Part shown: piece after piece, positions 26,776-36,834 of the stretch
How the letters are laid out: every line of letters begins with the position of its first letter
How positions within the stretch are numbered: position 1 is the stretch's first letter
NCBI GenBank assembly: GCA_964615335.1
Contig: CAZTMT010000005.1
Location: 1 to 64,000, forward strand
Source of the DNA: HR10 sp964615335
Lineage (GTDB): Bacteria > Acidobacteriota > Blastocatellia > HR10
DNA length: 64,000 nt
Direction: 5' to 3'
Made by a program: the position numbers and the translations under genes
The notes under the pieces: model-generated
The model's database searches: none
Seen by the model: only the letters and a program-made list of their open reading frames with translations
What the model was told of the DNA's origin: nothing

Positions 26776-26823
26776 TTCTCTGGGGCGCGCCGGGGCGGAC
26801 TCGGAATCCCGAGGAGAAGGACC

Positions 26824-28083
26824 ATGGTTTTGGAGATGAGCGAATTGAGACATCTGAGCTTATCGCGCCTGGTGCAGATCGCCCGTGACTTCGGCATCGC
26901 CGATGCCATGAACTTGCGCAAGTCGGAGCTGATCTTCCGGATCCTGCGCGCGCAGGCCGAGCGCAACGGACTGGTCTTCGCCGAAGGAGTTCTGGAATGC
27001 CTCCCGGAGGGATTCGGATTCTTGCGCTCGCCCGAGTACAGCTACATGCCCAGTCCCGAGGACATCTACGTTTCCCCCTCTCAGATTCGGCGGTTTCATT
27101 TGCGCACGGGAGACACGGTTTCGGGATGCGTGCGCCCTCCGAAAAACGGGGAGCGCTATTTTGCTCTCGTCAAGGTCGAGGCCATCAATCATGAGCCCCC
27201 GGAGAGGCATCGGGAGCGCGTCCCCTTTGATCATCTCACTCCGCTTTATCCCTGCGAGCGCATTCGCATGGAGGTCGGACCGGAGAACCTCTCGGCGCGC
27301 GTCCTGGACCTGCTGGTGCCTATCGGCAAGGGACAGCGCGGACTGATCGTCTCGCCGCCCCGCACGGGCAAGACAATGCTCTTGCAGAACATCGCCAATT
27401 CCATCACGCGCAACCATCCGGAGATCATCCTCATCGTCCTCTTGATTGACGAGAGGCCGGAGGAGGTGACCGATATGATGCGGTCGGTGCACGGGGAGGT
27501 CATCAGCTCGACATTCGATGAACCGGCCACGCGCCATGTCCAGGTGGCCGAGATGGTCCTGGAGAAGGCGAAGCGGCTCGTCGAACACGGGCGGGATGTT
27601 GTCATCCTGCTGGATTCGATCACGCGGCTCGCGCGCGCCTATAACGCCACGGTGCCCTCCTCGGGCCGAGTCCTCTCCGGAGGGATCGAAGCCACGGCCT
27701 TGCAACGACCGAAGCGCTTCTTCGGAGCCGCGCGCAAGATCGAGGAAGGGGGATCGCTCACGATCCTCGCCACAGCGCTCATTGATACGGGATCGCGCGC
27801 CGACGATGTCATCTTCGAGGAGTTCAAAGGGACGGGCAATATGGAAATCCACCTCGATCGCCGCCTCGTGGATAAGCGCATCTTCCCCGCCATTGACATC
27901 CTGCGCTCGGGCACGCGCAAGGAGGAGCTGCTTCTGCCCCCCGAGGACTTGAATCGCATCTTCATCCTGCGGCGCGTTCTCAGTCAGCTCTCGCCCGTTG
28001 AGGCGATGGAGCTGCTTCTGGAAAAGCTGAGCAAAACGCGCTCGAACGCCGAATTTCTCGCTTCCATGCAGAACCTCGCCTGA
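26824..28083 (+). CDS. rho: Transcription termination factor Rho
   Basis: The 419-residue protein has the N-terminal Rho-N helical domain, a cold-shock-like RNA-binding domain (GVLECLPEGFGFLRSPEYSY), Walker A SPPRTGKTMLLQNIA, Walker B VILLDSITRLARAYN, and the hexamer/Q-loop region SGGIEATALQRPKRFFGAARK. Family length is typical, with no long insertion. It drives factor-dependent termination. Confidence 0.97.
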   Translation: MVLEMSELRHLSLSRLVQIARDFGIADAMNLRKSELIFRILRAQAERNGLVFAEGVLECLPEGFGFLRSPEYSYMPSPEDIYVSPSQIRRFHLRTGDTVSGCVRPPKNGERYFALVKVEAINHEPPERHRERVPFDHLTPLYPCERIRMEVGPENLSARVLDLLVPIGKGQRGLIVSPPRTGKTMLLQNIANSITRNHPEIILIVLLIDERPEEVTDMMRSVHGEVISSTFDEPATRHVQVAEMVLEKAKRLVEHGRDVVILLDSITRLARAYNATVPSSGRVLSGGIEATALQRPKRFFGAARKIEEGGSLTILATALIDTGSRADDVIFEEFKGTGNMEIHLDRRLVDKRIFPAIDILRSGTRKEELLLPPEDLNRIFILRRVLSQLSPVEAMELLLEKLSKTRSNAEFLASMQNLA

Positions 28084-28112
28084 GCCCTCTTGGCGTCCCG
28101 CAGGCGCTCTCG

Positions 28113-28141
28113 TTGACAGAGCGGAGGAGGGGGAGTATGAT
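28113..28141 (+). promoter_or_regulatory. Near-consensus promoter for the membrane protein gene
   Basis: TTGACA (28113-28118), a 17-bp spacer and TATGAT (28136-28141) form one of the best sigma-70 matches in the window, 38 bp before the ATG at 28180. Confidence 0.7.
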
Positions 28142-28179
28142 CTCGCCGGGTTCAGAGCCTTGCTCTCTGGGAGGGGGGT

Positions 28180-28827
28180 ATGAAGAGAGGGGTGAGAAGG
28201 ATCCTCATCGGCTCGGCCGTGATCGTGGGGATGCATCTGGCGCTTGGAGTTCTCGTCTCACTCTACGCGCAGAGCCTCGCCGCCTCGGAATCGGAGCCGC
28301 TCATCGCCACCTTGCGCTTCGGAAATCCCCTGTTTCTGGCCATCACGCTGGGGAGCTTCTTCATCGGAGGCTTGATTCTCGGACTCATGCAAGAGCGCGT
28401 CCTTTTGGGGGAGCCGGTCATCGCGTCTCTGGGGGCGATGGCGGTGACGTCCCTGGCCGTTTGGGCGGGAGCGCCGGAGACGATCTTTCTGGTCTCCTTC
28501 GCGCGCGAAGGGGCCTGGATGTCTTTCCTCGTCACGATCGCTGTGGGCGTCGTGGCTACGGTCGCCGGGGCTCTCATCGGTGAGCGTTTGCGGACGCCCT
28601 CGGATGAGACGCCCATTGTGCGGGCCTCCGTCGCGATCGGGTTAGGCCTGGTGATCATCGGGCCGTTCCTTCTGCTGATGCCCTACGGCCTGCCGTGGTA
28701 TATCGTCGTGATCGCCATTTTGGTCATCTTCGTGCTAGTCGGTGTCGCCTATTACCTGTTCGTCCAGGGCCCGACATTCGAGCAGGAAGTGAGCGAGATC
28801 TCCATCAGCCCGGAGCGAAAGCAGTGA
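28180..28827 (+). CDS. Multi-spanning membrane protein of unknown function
   Basis: The 215-residue protein has about five hydrophobic segments (near residues 8-30, 48-68, 82-105, 113-135 and 150-195) and a short acidic cytoplasmic tail. It shows no motif that I recognise. It has its own strong promoter just after rho, so it is probably well expressed. The gene faces the convergent pckG. No function is proposed. Confidence 0.75.
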   Translation: MKRGVRRILIGSAVIVGMHLALGVLVSLYAQSLAASESEPLIATLRFGNPLFLAITLGSFFIGGLILGLMQERVLLGEPVIASLGAMAVTSLAVWAGAPETIFLVSFAREGAWMSFLVTIAVGVVATVAGALIGERLRTPSDETPIVRASVAIGLGLVIIGPFLLLMPYGLPWYIVVIAILVIFVLVGVAYYLFVQGPTFEQEVSEISISPERKQ

Positions 28828-28873
28828 CCCCGGTCACGCGCGCTCTGAGCCTGTCGCCAGAAAGGACCGCGAT

Positions 28874-30625
28874 TTAATCTCTGCGTCCCAGGCGACGCAC
28901 GAGGTGGCGGTGCTGCTCCCAGAGTTCTTCGGGGAGGCGGTCGCCGAAGCGACGGAAGAATTCGGCCACGGCTTCCGCCTCCTGATGCCAGTCGCTCGGC
29001 TGGACGCGCAAAAGCTCTCGCACAGCCTCCTTGGAGATGTCCAACCCCTCCAGATCAAGCGCCGCGGGTGTGGGGACATATCCGATGGGAGTCTCCTGAG
29101 CGTCGCCACGACCCTGCACACGTTCGATGATCCATTTGAGGACGCGGAGATTCTCCCCGAATCCGGGCCAGAGGAACTTGCCGCTGGCGTCGGTGCGGAA
29201 CCAGTTCACATGAAAGATCCGGGGCATCATCGGGCGGTGCGCCCCCATCCGCAGCCAGTGGCGGAAGTAGTCGGCCATGTTATAGCCGCAAAAGGGGAGC
29301 ATCGCCATGGGATCGCGCCGCACGACGCCGACTTCCCCTATGGCGGCGGCGGTCGTCTCCGAAGCCATACTGGCACCGACGAACACACCATGCACCCAGT
29401 CGAAGGCCTCGTAAACGAGCGGGGCCACGCGCGCCCGTCGTCCTCCGAAGAGGATCGCCGAAATGGGCACCCCTTGAGGGTCTTCCCAGTGCGGGGAGAT
29501 CGAAGGGCACTGTCGAGCCGGCGCCGTATAGCGTGCGTTCGGATGAGCGGCCGGGCAACCGCTGGAAGGCGTCCAGAGCTGCCCCTGCCAATCGTAGGCC
29601 TGGTCTGGAGGATCGCTCATCCCTTCCCACCAGGGCGTTCCCTCCGGAGTCAGCGCGACGTTCGTGAAGATGGAGTTCCGCGAGAGGGCGATCATCGCAT
29701 GGGGATTCGTCTTCATGCTCGTGCCCGGAGCGACTCCGAAAAACCCCGTCTCCGGATTCACGGCCCACAGGCGCCCATCCGGACCAAAGCGCAGCCACGC
29801 GATGTCGTCTCCGACCGTCCACACCTTGTATTGGCTCAGCGAGGGAGGGGGAACGAGCATGGCGAGGTTCGTCTTCCCGCACGCGCTCGGGAAGGCTCCG
29901 GCCAGATACGTCACATTCCCCTGCGGGTCTTCCACACCGATGATCAGCATGTGTTCGGCTAACCATCCTTCGTCTCGCGCTTCGACGCTCGCGATGCGAA
30001 GGGAATGGCACTTCTTCCCGAGCAGGGCATTGCCACCGTATCCGGATCCGATGCTCCAGATCAGGCGCTCTTCGGGGAAGTGGCAGATGTACCGCCTCTC
30101 CGGACTCAGGTCGCCCAGCGAGTGCACGCCGCGCACGAAACGCTCGGAATCTCCCAGATGCTCGAGCGCAATCGTCCCCATGCGCGTCATGATGCGCATG
30201 TTGAGAACGACATAGGGACTGTCGGTCACCTCGACGCCGACCTCACTGAACGGAGAACCGGGAGGTCCCATGAGATAGGGGACGACATACATCGTCCGCC
30301 CTCGCATGCAGCCGCGCAACAGAGCGCCCACGCGCTCGCGCGCCTCTTCAGGGGACATCCAGTTGTTCGTCGGACCCGCCTCCTCCGGATCTGGAGTGCA
30401 GATGAACGTGAGGTGTTCGGTTCGGGCGACGTCCAGTGGATGACTGCGATGCAGATAGCAATTGGGATATTTGCGCTCGTTGAGGCGGATGAGCGTTCCC
30501 TCCCGCACCATCTGCTCGGCGAGCGTGTGATACTCTTCTTCCGAGCCGTCGCACCACACGATGCGATCCGGCTGCGTCAGACGCGCGACTTCTTCGACCC
30601 ATTCGATGAGAGCTCGTGAGGTCAT
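28874..30625 (-). CDS. pckG: Phosphoenolpyruvate carboxykinase (GTP)
   Basis: The 583-residue protein is of the GTP-dependent class. It has the P-loop-like AFPSACGKTNLAML containing the catalytic Cys, the guanine-binding FGGRRARVAPLVYEAFDW region, and FFGVAPGTS. It converts oxaloacetate plus GTP to PEP and CO2 in gluconeogenesis. The ATG at 30625 follows GGAGAGAAG; an upstream in-frame ATG would add 31 residues unlike the family. A TATAAT hexamer on the minus strand (complement of 30803-30808) predicts a leader of about 170 nt; I see no recognisable riboswitch in it. Confidence 0.95.
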   Translation of the reverse strand: MTSRALIEWVEEVARLTQPDRIVWCDGSEEEYHTLAEQMVREGTLIRLNERKYPNCYLHRSHPLDVARTEHLTFICTPDPEEAGPTNNWMSPEEARERVGALLRGCMRGRTMYVVPYLMGPPGSPFSEVGVEVTDSPYVVLNMRIMTRMGTIALEHLGDSERFVRGVHSLGDLSPERRYICHFPEERLIWSIGSGYGGNALLGKKCHSLRIASVEARDEGWLAEHMLIIGVEDPQGNVTYLAGAFPSACGKTNLAMLVPPPSLSQYKVWTVGDDIAWLRFGPDGRLWAVNPETGFFGVAPGTSMKTNPHAMIALSRNSIFTNVALTPEGTPWWEGMSDPPDQAYDWQGQLWTPSSGCPAAHPNARYTAPARQCPSISPHWEDPQGVPISAILFGGRRARVAPLVYEAFDWVHGVFVGASMASETTAAAIGEVGVVRRDPMAMLPFCGYNMADYFRHWLRMGAHRPMMPRIFHVNWFRTDASGKFLWPGFGENLRVLKWIIERVQGRGDAQETPIGYVPTPAALDLEGLDISKEAVRELLRVQPSDWHQEAEAVAEFFRRFGDRLPEELWEQHRHLVRRLGRRD

Positions 30626-30828
30626 AGGCTTCTCTCCATGAGGACGTGGCGGACATATCCGCACGCGGAAGCGAGAGAGTCCGCCGTGAGGACAGGGAAG
30701 TCTTTCTCTGGTGCTCACCCGTTGGCGCTCGCAGACACATCAACTTCCCTCGTTCTCTCTCCCTTTCATCAGTTGCGGATAACCCGCTGCGATTCAGGTT
30801 CCATTATATCCTGCGGGGGAGATGTTTT

Positions 30829-33297
30829 CTACCTTTCCGCTTCACTCTGTCGCAGGCGTTCGCGGAATTCAAGGGCTTTGCGGGTGATGGCGCGCGGACG
30901 GGGACCATCGGCGGGTTCCACGTAGCCTTCGCGCTCCATCATATCAATGATCGAGGCCGCGCGTCCGTATCCGATGCGCAAGCGGCGTTGGAGCACGGAG
31001 GTGGAAGCGCGTCCCATCTCCACGACGATCTTGAGGGCCTCTTCGTACAGCTCATCGCGCTTCTCCCCCCCGCCCTGAGCCGCCGCATATTCTTTGTCCG
31101 ACATCAGAACGGTCTCGTCATATTGGGGCGCGCCTTGGGCTTTGAGGAACTCCACCAGGCGTTTGATCTCCGCTTCTTCGAGGAAGGCGCCGTGCACGCG
31201 CACCAGTCGCGAGGAGCCCGGCGGCAGGAAGAGCATATCGCCCCGGCCCAGAAGCGCTTCGGCTCCGTTTTGATCCAGGATCGTGCGGGAATCCACCTTC
31301 GAGGAGACGCGGAAGGCAATACGGCAGGGGAAGTTCGCTTTGATGAGTCCCGTGATGACATCAACCGAAGGGCGCTGCGTCGTCAGGACCAGATGCAGGC
31401 CGACGGCGCGCGCCATCTGCGCCAGGCGCGTGATCGCCGTCTCGACTTCGCTTGAGGCGACCATCATGAGATCGGCCAGCTCATCGATGATGATGACAAT
31501 ATAGGGGAGCGGACGAGCGGGCTCTTCTGCGAGCGCGCGTCGGTCGCCCAGATCCCGAATCTCGCGATTGAACTGCTCGATATTGCGCACGCCCCGGCTC
31601 GCCAGCAGCTTGTACCGGTTCTCCATCTCCGCGACGGCCCACTTCAGGGCGTAGGACGCGCGCTTGGGATCGGTGACAATGGGCGTGAGCAGATGCGGGA
31701 TGCCTTCGTAAAGCCCCAGTTCCAGGTGTTTCGGATCAATGAGGATGAAGCGCACCTCTTCCGGCGTCGCTTTGAAAAGAATAGACGCCAGAATGCAATT
31801 GACCGTCATGGACTTGCCCGAACCCGTCGCTCCGGCGATCAGCAGATGCGGCATCTTCGCCAGATCGGTGACATAGACGCCTCCGTCAATCGTCTTGCCC
31901 AGGGCGATCGTGAGGCGGGAGCGCGAGTCCTGGAACTTCTTCGATTCCAGAAGCTCGCGCAAGCGGATCAATTCGCGATGCCGGTTGGGGACCTCGATGC
32001 CGATGGTGGACTTGCCGGGGATGCGGTCGATCCGGATGGACTCGGCTTCCAGAGCCAGGCAGAGGTCCTCGACCAGACTCACGATGCGACTGTATTTGAT
32101 CCCCGGATCGGGCTTGAACTCAAACGTCGTCACGATCGGACCCGGGCTGATCTGGTGAACGTGGCCTGTGATCCCGAACTCTTTGAATTTCTCAGCCAGC
32201 AAGACCGCTCGCTGCATCAGCTCTTCGTGAGCCTGTTGCTGAGGAGGCGAGGGTTCCGAGAGAATCTCCACCGAGGGAGGGAGGAACATCCCCCTGGAAT
32301 CCCGAGATCCTGAGCGTTCTGCGGGGCCGGCCTTCTCAACGTGCTTGATGCTCCGAATGGAGGCTGTCGAGAGCATCTCCGCGACCGGATCCGAGAGGGG
32401 GCTGCGCGCCGGCTCCGACAGACGACGCGACTCCCTCGGTGAGGGAGCCCCGCGCTCGATGATCTCCTCGACATCTATGGGGAGAGGGGGGACTGAGCCG
32501 TAGCCTTTGGGTTTTGCCTCCAGCTCGGTCTCTGAGATCGAGAAGGCTGGCTCGGCCGAGAATTCCTTCGCCGAAGGGAGACGCTCGGAGGGAGCCGGTC
32601 TCTCTGCCGGCTTTGCCGCCGCAGACGCCGGAGCTGACTCAGCCAGACCCTCTCGGGTCAGGATCTTCGGCTTCTCGGGCTGTTCGGCCGTGGGCTCCTC
32701 CCGCCCTTTCCGTGCGCGCAGGCGGGAAGCCAATCCGCGCGCGCTGCGGACCACAGCTTCCCCAAGTCCGATCAGGGAGAAGTTCCCCACAGCCATCAGG
32801 GCGAGAATCACTGTGACCACGAGCACCAGAGTCGCTCCCGCCGGATTCAGCAGGGCCGTCAACTGCGCAGCCAGAATCGTCCCGAGCATTCCTCCGGGAC
32901 GCACGGTGGGCCACAGGATGTAATCCCGAGGCAGAACCACACTCACCAGCCCCGCTCCCGCCCAGAGAAGGCCGATGCCGGCCACGCCCTTCAGGAGCAC
33001 AGTCCGAAGCGGACGTGAGCGCAACTTCGCCCACGCCCAGGCGAAGAGGATGACTGGCAGGCCGAAGGCGAGAAGCCCGAAGGTCTGCAGGCAAAAATCC
33101 GCCACATAAGCCCCCACGCGCCCGGCCTTATTGTGGACGATCGAACGGGACGTGAGCACATTCCAGGAGGGATCCTCCGGATGATAGGAGAGGACGCTCA
33201 GAAGCAGAAACAAACCAAAGGCCAGGAGGATTATCCCCACGGCCTCATCGGCGCGCGAGCGTGACGGTCGGTTCAGGGAGGAGGACGAGGCGACCAT
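30829..33297 (-). CDS. ftsK: DNA translocase FtsK/SpoIIIE
   Basis: The 822-residue protein has an N-terminal domain with about four transmembrane helices (residues about 15-175), a variable acidic/Pro-rich linker (about 190-350), the motor with Walker A GATGSGKSMTVN and Walker B YIVIIIDELADLMM, and the C-terminal winged-helix gamma domain GYGRAASIIDMMEREGYV, which reads KOPS-type polarity sequences. It pumps chromosome DNA at division. The stop of prfB lies 4 bp upstream of its ATG, so the two are co-transcribed. Confidence 0.96.
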   Translation of the reverse strand: MVASSSSLNRPSRSRADEAVGIILLAFGLFLLLSVLSYHPEDPSWNVLTSRSIVHNKAGRVGAYVADFCLQTFGLLAFGLPVILFAWAWAKLRSRPLRTVLLKGVAGIGLLWAGAGLVSVVLPRDYILWPTVRPGGMLGTILAAQLTALLNPAGATLVLVVTVILALMAVGNFSLIGLGEAVVRSARGLASRLRARKGREEPTAEQPEKPKILTREGLAESAPASAAAKPAERPAPSERLPSAKEFSAEPAFSISETELEAKPKGYGSVPPLPIDVEEIIERGAPSPRESRRLSEPARSPLSDPVAEMLSTASIRSIKHVEKAGPAERSGSRDSRGMFLPPSVEILSEPSPPQQQAHEELMQRAVLLAEKFKEFGITGHVHQISPGPIVTTFEFKPDPGIKYSRIVSLVEDLCLALEAESIRIDRIPGKSTIGIEVPNRHRELIRLRELLESKKFQDSRSRLTIALGKTIDGGVYVTDLAKMPHLLIAGATGSGKSMTVNCILASILFKATPEEVRFILIDPKHLELGLYEGIPHLLTPIVTDPKRASYALKWAVAEMENRYKLLASRGVRNIEQFNREIRDLGDRRALAEEPARPLPYIVIIIDELADLMMVASSEVETAITRLAQMARAVGLHLVLTTQRPSVDVITGLIKANFPCRIAFRVSSKVDSRTILDQNGAEALLGRGDMLFLPPGSSRLVRVHGAFLEEAEIKRLVEFLKAQGAPQYDETVLMSDKEYAAAQGGGEKRDELYEEALKIVVEMGRASTSVLQRRLRIGYGRAASIIDMMEREGYVEPADGPRPRAITRKALEFRERLRQSEAER

Positions 33298-33300
33298 GAC

Positions 33301-34426
33301 TTATTCCGCTCTCGTAGGCGTGGGTTCGAGCGCGCCTTTTCGTCTGGCGATCAGATACTGGCGGATGAACGGGTCAATCTCTCCATCCAGGACAGCCTCC
33401 ACATCGCTGGTCTCATAACGGGTGCGCAGGTCTTTGACGAGTTTATACGGATGCAGAACATAGCTCCGGATCTGAGAGCCGAAGCTGATCTCGCGCTTGT
33501 TCTGCTCCAGTTGCTGTCGTTCGGCCAGCCGCTTCTGCCTCTCGTGCTCGTAGAGCTTGGCCCGAAGGATACGCAGGGCCATTTCGCGGTTCTGATGCTG
33601 CGAGCGCTGGTTCTGGCAGGAGACGACGATCCCTGTCGGAAGGTGCGTGATGCGCACGGCCGATTCCGTCTTGTTGACGTGCTGTCCCCCGGCTCCCGAG
33701 GAGCGAAACGTCTCGATGCGCAAATCCTTCTCATCAATTTCGACGACGATGTCGTCGTCCAGATCCGGATAGACGGAGACCGACGCGAAGCTCGTCTCGC
33801 GGCTGTGGGCGATGTTGAAGGGCGACAGGCGCACGAGCCGATGCACGCCCGCCTCGGCGCTCAAGTACCCATAGGCGTATTCGCCCTGCACGCGAAAGGT
33901 CGCCGATTTGATCCCCGCCTCCTGGCCCGGCTGCAGATCCAGGAGTTCGGTCTTATATCCATGCTTCTCCGCCCATCGGAGATAGAGGCGCAGAAGCATC
34001 TCCGCCCAATCCTGAGCGTCCGTCCCTCCGGCTCCTGCGGTGATCGTGACGATGGCATCGCCGGCGTCGTGCTCTCCCGACAGCAGGGTCTTCAACTCCA
34101 TCTCTTCGATCTGAGTCGTCAGGCGGGACACGCGCTCGCGCAGCTCGGGCAAGAAGGTTTCATCTTCCCGGGCCAGATCGAGCAGGATTTCGATCTCCTC
34201 CAGCTCGCGCTCGATGCCTTCGACGGCCTGGATCTCAAATTCCAGGCGATGCCGGGCGCGCAGCGTCTGCCCGGCGCGAGCCGGATCGTTCCAGAATTCC
34301 GGCCGGGCCATGGTCTCCTCGAGCCGGGCCAGCTCCGCCCGCTTCGACTCGATGTCAAAGAAACCTCCTGAGTTCCCGCGCGCGCTCTTTTAAGTCCTCG
34401 TACTTTTGGCGAAACTCTTCGATCAT
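33301..34426 (-). CDS. prfB: Peptide chain release factor 2 (programmed +1 frameshift)
   Basis: RF2 is encoded in two frames. The first 23 codons run from the ATG at 34426 (MIEEFRQKYEDL...) to CTT at 34360-34358. The next codon is an in-frame TGA. Reading shifts +1, skipping T34357, into GAC and continues to 33301, giving about 374 residues. The main frame shows the RF2 codon-recognition tripeptide SPF (LVRLSPFNIAHS) and the catalytic GGQ (SSGAGGQHVNKT). RF2 terminates at UGA and UAA, and the UGA in its own message gives autoregulation. An ATG at 34311 opens the second frame but lies inside the conserved N-terminal domain. Confidence 0.95.
34354..34369 (-). other. prfB programmed +1 frameshift site
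   Basis: The minus strand reads AGGAGG-TTT-CTT-TGA-C: an internal SD-like AGGAGG (complement of 34364-34369), a 3-nt spacer, the slippery CTT and the TGA stop followed by C. This is the classical RF2 recoding site. Confidence 0.93.
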
Positions 34427-34452
34427 CGGCTCTCCAACACCGCATCGGTGGT

Positions 34453-34481
34453 TTGAATCCGACAATAGCGTAGCGTAAAAT
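34453..34481 (+). promoter_or_regulatory. Promoter of coaD
   Basis: TTGAAT (34453-34458), a 17-bp spacer and TAAAAT (34476-34481) lie in the region divergent from prfB. They predict a coaD 5' leader of about 115 nt. Confidence 0.55.
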
Positions 34482-34604
34482 TGCCCCTTCCGCAACGACT
34501 TTGTTTGCGAGGAGAGAGGTCATGGAGGGCCGGATCGCACAAGGGGCTCCTGCGGGGAGACTCCAGCCGGTCTCTTCCATGCGGGACCAGTCCGAGGGGG
34601 GACC

Positions 34605-35099
34605 ATGCGACGAGCCATTTATCCCGGATCGTTCGATCCGCTCACCCATGGGCATCTGGATCTCATCGAGCGGGCGGCGCGCATCTTCGATGAGCTGATT
34701 GTCGCCGTGCTCATCAATCCGGCGAAGACCCCGCTCTTTACCGCCCAGGAGCGTGTGGAGATGATCCGCGAGGTCGTGCGCTCCCCCGAGGTTCGCGTGG
34801 ATACGTTCGAGGGACTGCTCGTCGAATATGCGCGGCGCGTGGGGGCGCAGGTCATCATCCGAGGCATTCGCGCGATCTCCGACTACGAGTACGAGTTCCA
34901 GATGGCTCTTATGAATCGGCGGCTCGATCCGACGATCGAGACGATCTTCATGATGCCCGCCGAACCCTATACGTATCTCAGCTCCCGCCTGGTCAAAGAG
35001 GTCTGTGCCCTGGGAGGGGACATCAGCGGTCTCGTTCCACCTCTGGTGGAGCAGAAGATGAAGGAGAAACTTCGGGCGAGAAGGGGGGAAGAAGGATGA
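34605..35099 (+). CDS. coaD: Phosphopantetheine adenylyltransferase
   Basis: The 164-residue nucleotidyltransferase has the HxGH-containing N-terminus YPGSFDPLTHGHLDLI, the RGIRAISDYEYEFQMALMNR segment and the SSRLVKEV motif. It makes dephospho-CoA from 4'-phosphopantetheine and ATP. The stop overlaps the following aminotransferase start as ATGA. Confidence 0.97.
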   Translation: MRRAIYPGSFDPLTHGHLDLIERAARIFDELIVAVLINPAKTPLFTAQERVEMIREVVRSPEVRVDTFEGLLVEYARRVGAQVIIRGIRAISDYEYEFQMALMNRRLDPTIETIFMMPAEPYTYLSSRLVKEVCALGGDISGLVPPLVEQKMKEKLRARRGEEG

Positions 35100-36310
35100 C
35101 GCGAGAGCACACGTTCACGGAACGATCATTTCCGGCGGCCGAGCGGGTCCGCCTCATGGAGGCTTCCTCCACGATGGCCGTCGTACAAGCCGCCGAGCGG
35201 TTGCGCGCAGCCGGGCATCGCGTGCTCGATCTCGGAGCGGGGGAGCCGGACTTCCCCACACCCGAGCCGATCAAGGAGGCGGCGCGTCGCGCTCTGGCGG
35301 AGAATTTCACGCGTTACACTCCGGCGGCCGGAATCACTGAGCTGCGCGCTGCGATCGCGCGGTTCCTGAACGAGCGTTTCGGTTCGAGCTACACCCCGAA
35401 ACAGGTTATGGCGACAGCCGGGGGGAAGCAGGCGATCTTCAACGCGATCGTGACACTCATTGGGCCGGGAGATGAGGTCCTGATTCCCGCTCCGTACTGG
35501 GTGACCTTCCCGCAAGTCGTCACCTTCGCCGGAGGGCGAAGCCTTTTCCTCTCCACTGAGGAGAACGCCTTTCGGCTCACCGCCGAGATGGTCCGCTCGG
35601 CTGTGACGCCGAGGACGAAGCTCCTCATTCTCAATTCGCCTTGCAATCCCACAGGGCGCGTGATTCCTCCGGGAGAATTTCGGCGCATCATCGAGACGGC
35701 TCTCGAACGCGGACTCTACGTCATCTCCGACGAATGCTATCGGGAATTCGTCTACCCTCCGCATGTGCCCTTCTCGGCCGCCGCGCTTCCGGAGGAGATG
35801 CGGGAGCGTGTGCTCATTGTGGGGTCGCTCTCCAAAACCTACGCCATGACGGGATGGCGCATCGGTTATGCCGTCGGTCCGGAAGAGTGGATTCAGGAGA
35901 TGATCAAGGTCCAGAGCCATTCCACATCGAATCCCACTTCGATTGCGCAGCGCGCCGCTCTAGAAGCTCTGACCGGACCGCAGGAGGCCGTCGCCGAGAT
36001 GCTGCGGGAGTACCACGAGCGGCGCGATTTCCTGCTCTCGGCGCTTCGTCAGATCCCGGGCATTCGCTGCGTGGAGCCCGAAGGAGCCTTCTATGTGTTC
36101 CCCGATGTGCGCGACCTGATGCGCGCGCGCGGCATCGAGACATCGAAGGAGCTGGAGCAGCGCCTCCTGGAAGAATGCCACATCGCCATCACCGCCGGAG
36201 CCGCCTTCGGCGCGGAAGGATACATCCGCATCTCCTACGCGAATTCTCGGGAGGTGCTTCAAGAGGCCGTCGCACGATTGGATCGGTTCGCCCGCCCGGA
36301 GAGAGCCTGA
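35096..36310 (+). CDS. aspB: Class I PLP aminotransferase (aspartate aminotransferase type)
   Basis: The 404-residue fold-type I enzyme has GAGEPDFPTPEPIKEAA near the N-terminus, NSPCNPTGRV, SDECYREFVY, and the PLP-Lys motif SLSKTYAMTGWRIGYAVG. This is subgroup I-gamma, usually aspartate aminotransferase, although closely related members also handle aromatic or prephenate substrates. It is translationally coupled to coaD. Substrate specificity is not fixed by the visible motifs. Confidence 0.92.
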   Translation: MTREHTFTERSFPAAERVRLMEASSTMAVVQAAERLRAAGHRVLDLGAGEPDFPTPEPIKEAARRALAENFTRYTPAAGITELRAAIARFLNERFGSSYTPKQVMATAGGKQAIFNAIVTLIGPGDEVLIPAPYWVTFPQVVTFAGGRSLFLSTEENAFRLTAEMVRSAVTPRTKLLILNSPCNPTGRVIPPGEFRRIIETALERGLYVISDECYREFVYPPHVPFSAAALPEEMRERVLIVGSLSKTYAMTGWRIGYAVGPEEWIQEMIKVQSHSTSNPTSIAQRAALEALTGPQEAVAEMLREYHERRDFLLSALRQIPGIRCVEPEGAFYVFPDVRDLMRARGIETSKELEQRLLEECHIAITAGAAFGAEGYIRISYANSREVLQEAVARLDRFARPERA

Positions 36311-36364
36311 CGCGACAAGAGGGACCAGAAGGCGAAAAAGGCGACGTCTCCCCCACTCCAGCCT

Positions 36365-36735
36365 GCCAGGCGACACACCGGGTCAGAAGCCCGACGACGG
36401 GGATGACGCCGTTTGCGCATCCCCCGATGAGGCGACCTGGCGTTCATGAACCAGACCGGTTGGGTGATGATCCGATGTGTCGCCCCCTTCGGGGGCTCGT
36501 GGGGAAATTTTGGCCTCACGTCCCCTAGGGCTGACGCCCTAGGCTATTCTCTATCGCCCCCTCCGGGGGCTCTATGCGGAAGTGAGTCGTTCCCACAATT
36601 GGGCTGACGCCCCAGGCTATTTTCTGCCGCCCGCCAGAGGCGGGCTCTTCAAGGAAAATGGGTCGTCCCGCAATGGGGCTTGCGCCCCAGGCTCTGTTCT
36701 GCCGTCCACGCGGGCGCGGGATTTCTGCAAAAGAG
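36365..36735 (+). repeat. Dispersed double-hairpin repeat array, copy A
   Basis: This fills most of the 524-bp gap between the aminotransferase and the M28 peptidase. A core of about 115 bp (36371-36485, containing GACCTGGCGTTCATGAACC) is followed by three units about 73-75 bp apart. Each unit has one hairpin such as CCTAGGGC-TGAC-GCCCTAGG (36524-36543), the linker TATTCTCT, and a second hairpin such as GCCCCC-TCC-GGGGGC (36556-36570). The hairpin stems change with compensation between units. The same core and units recur at 51.2-51.5 kb. No gene is seen here. Confidence 0.85.
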
Positions 36736-36834
36736 GAACGAGACCGAGCCGTCAGTGACCTATTGATTTTTCGTGAGGAGTCAGGCATCTTAGTCCCCTG
36801 CAGGTGAAGGTGAGCTCTGACGAGGAGGGAGACT

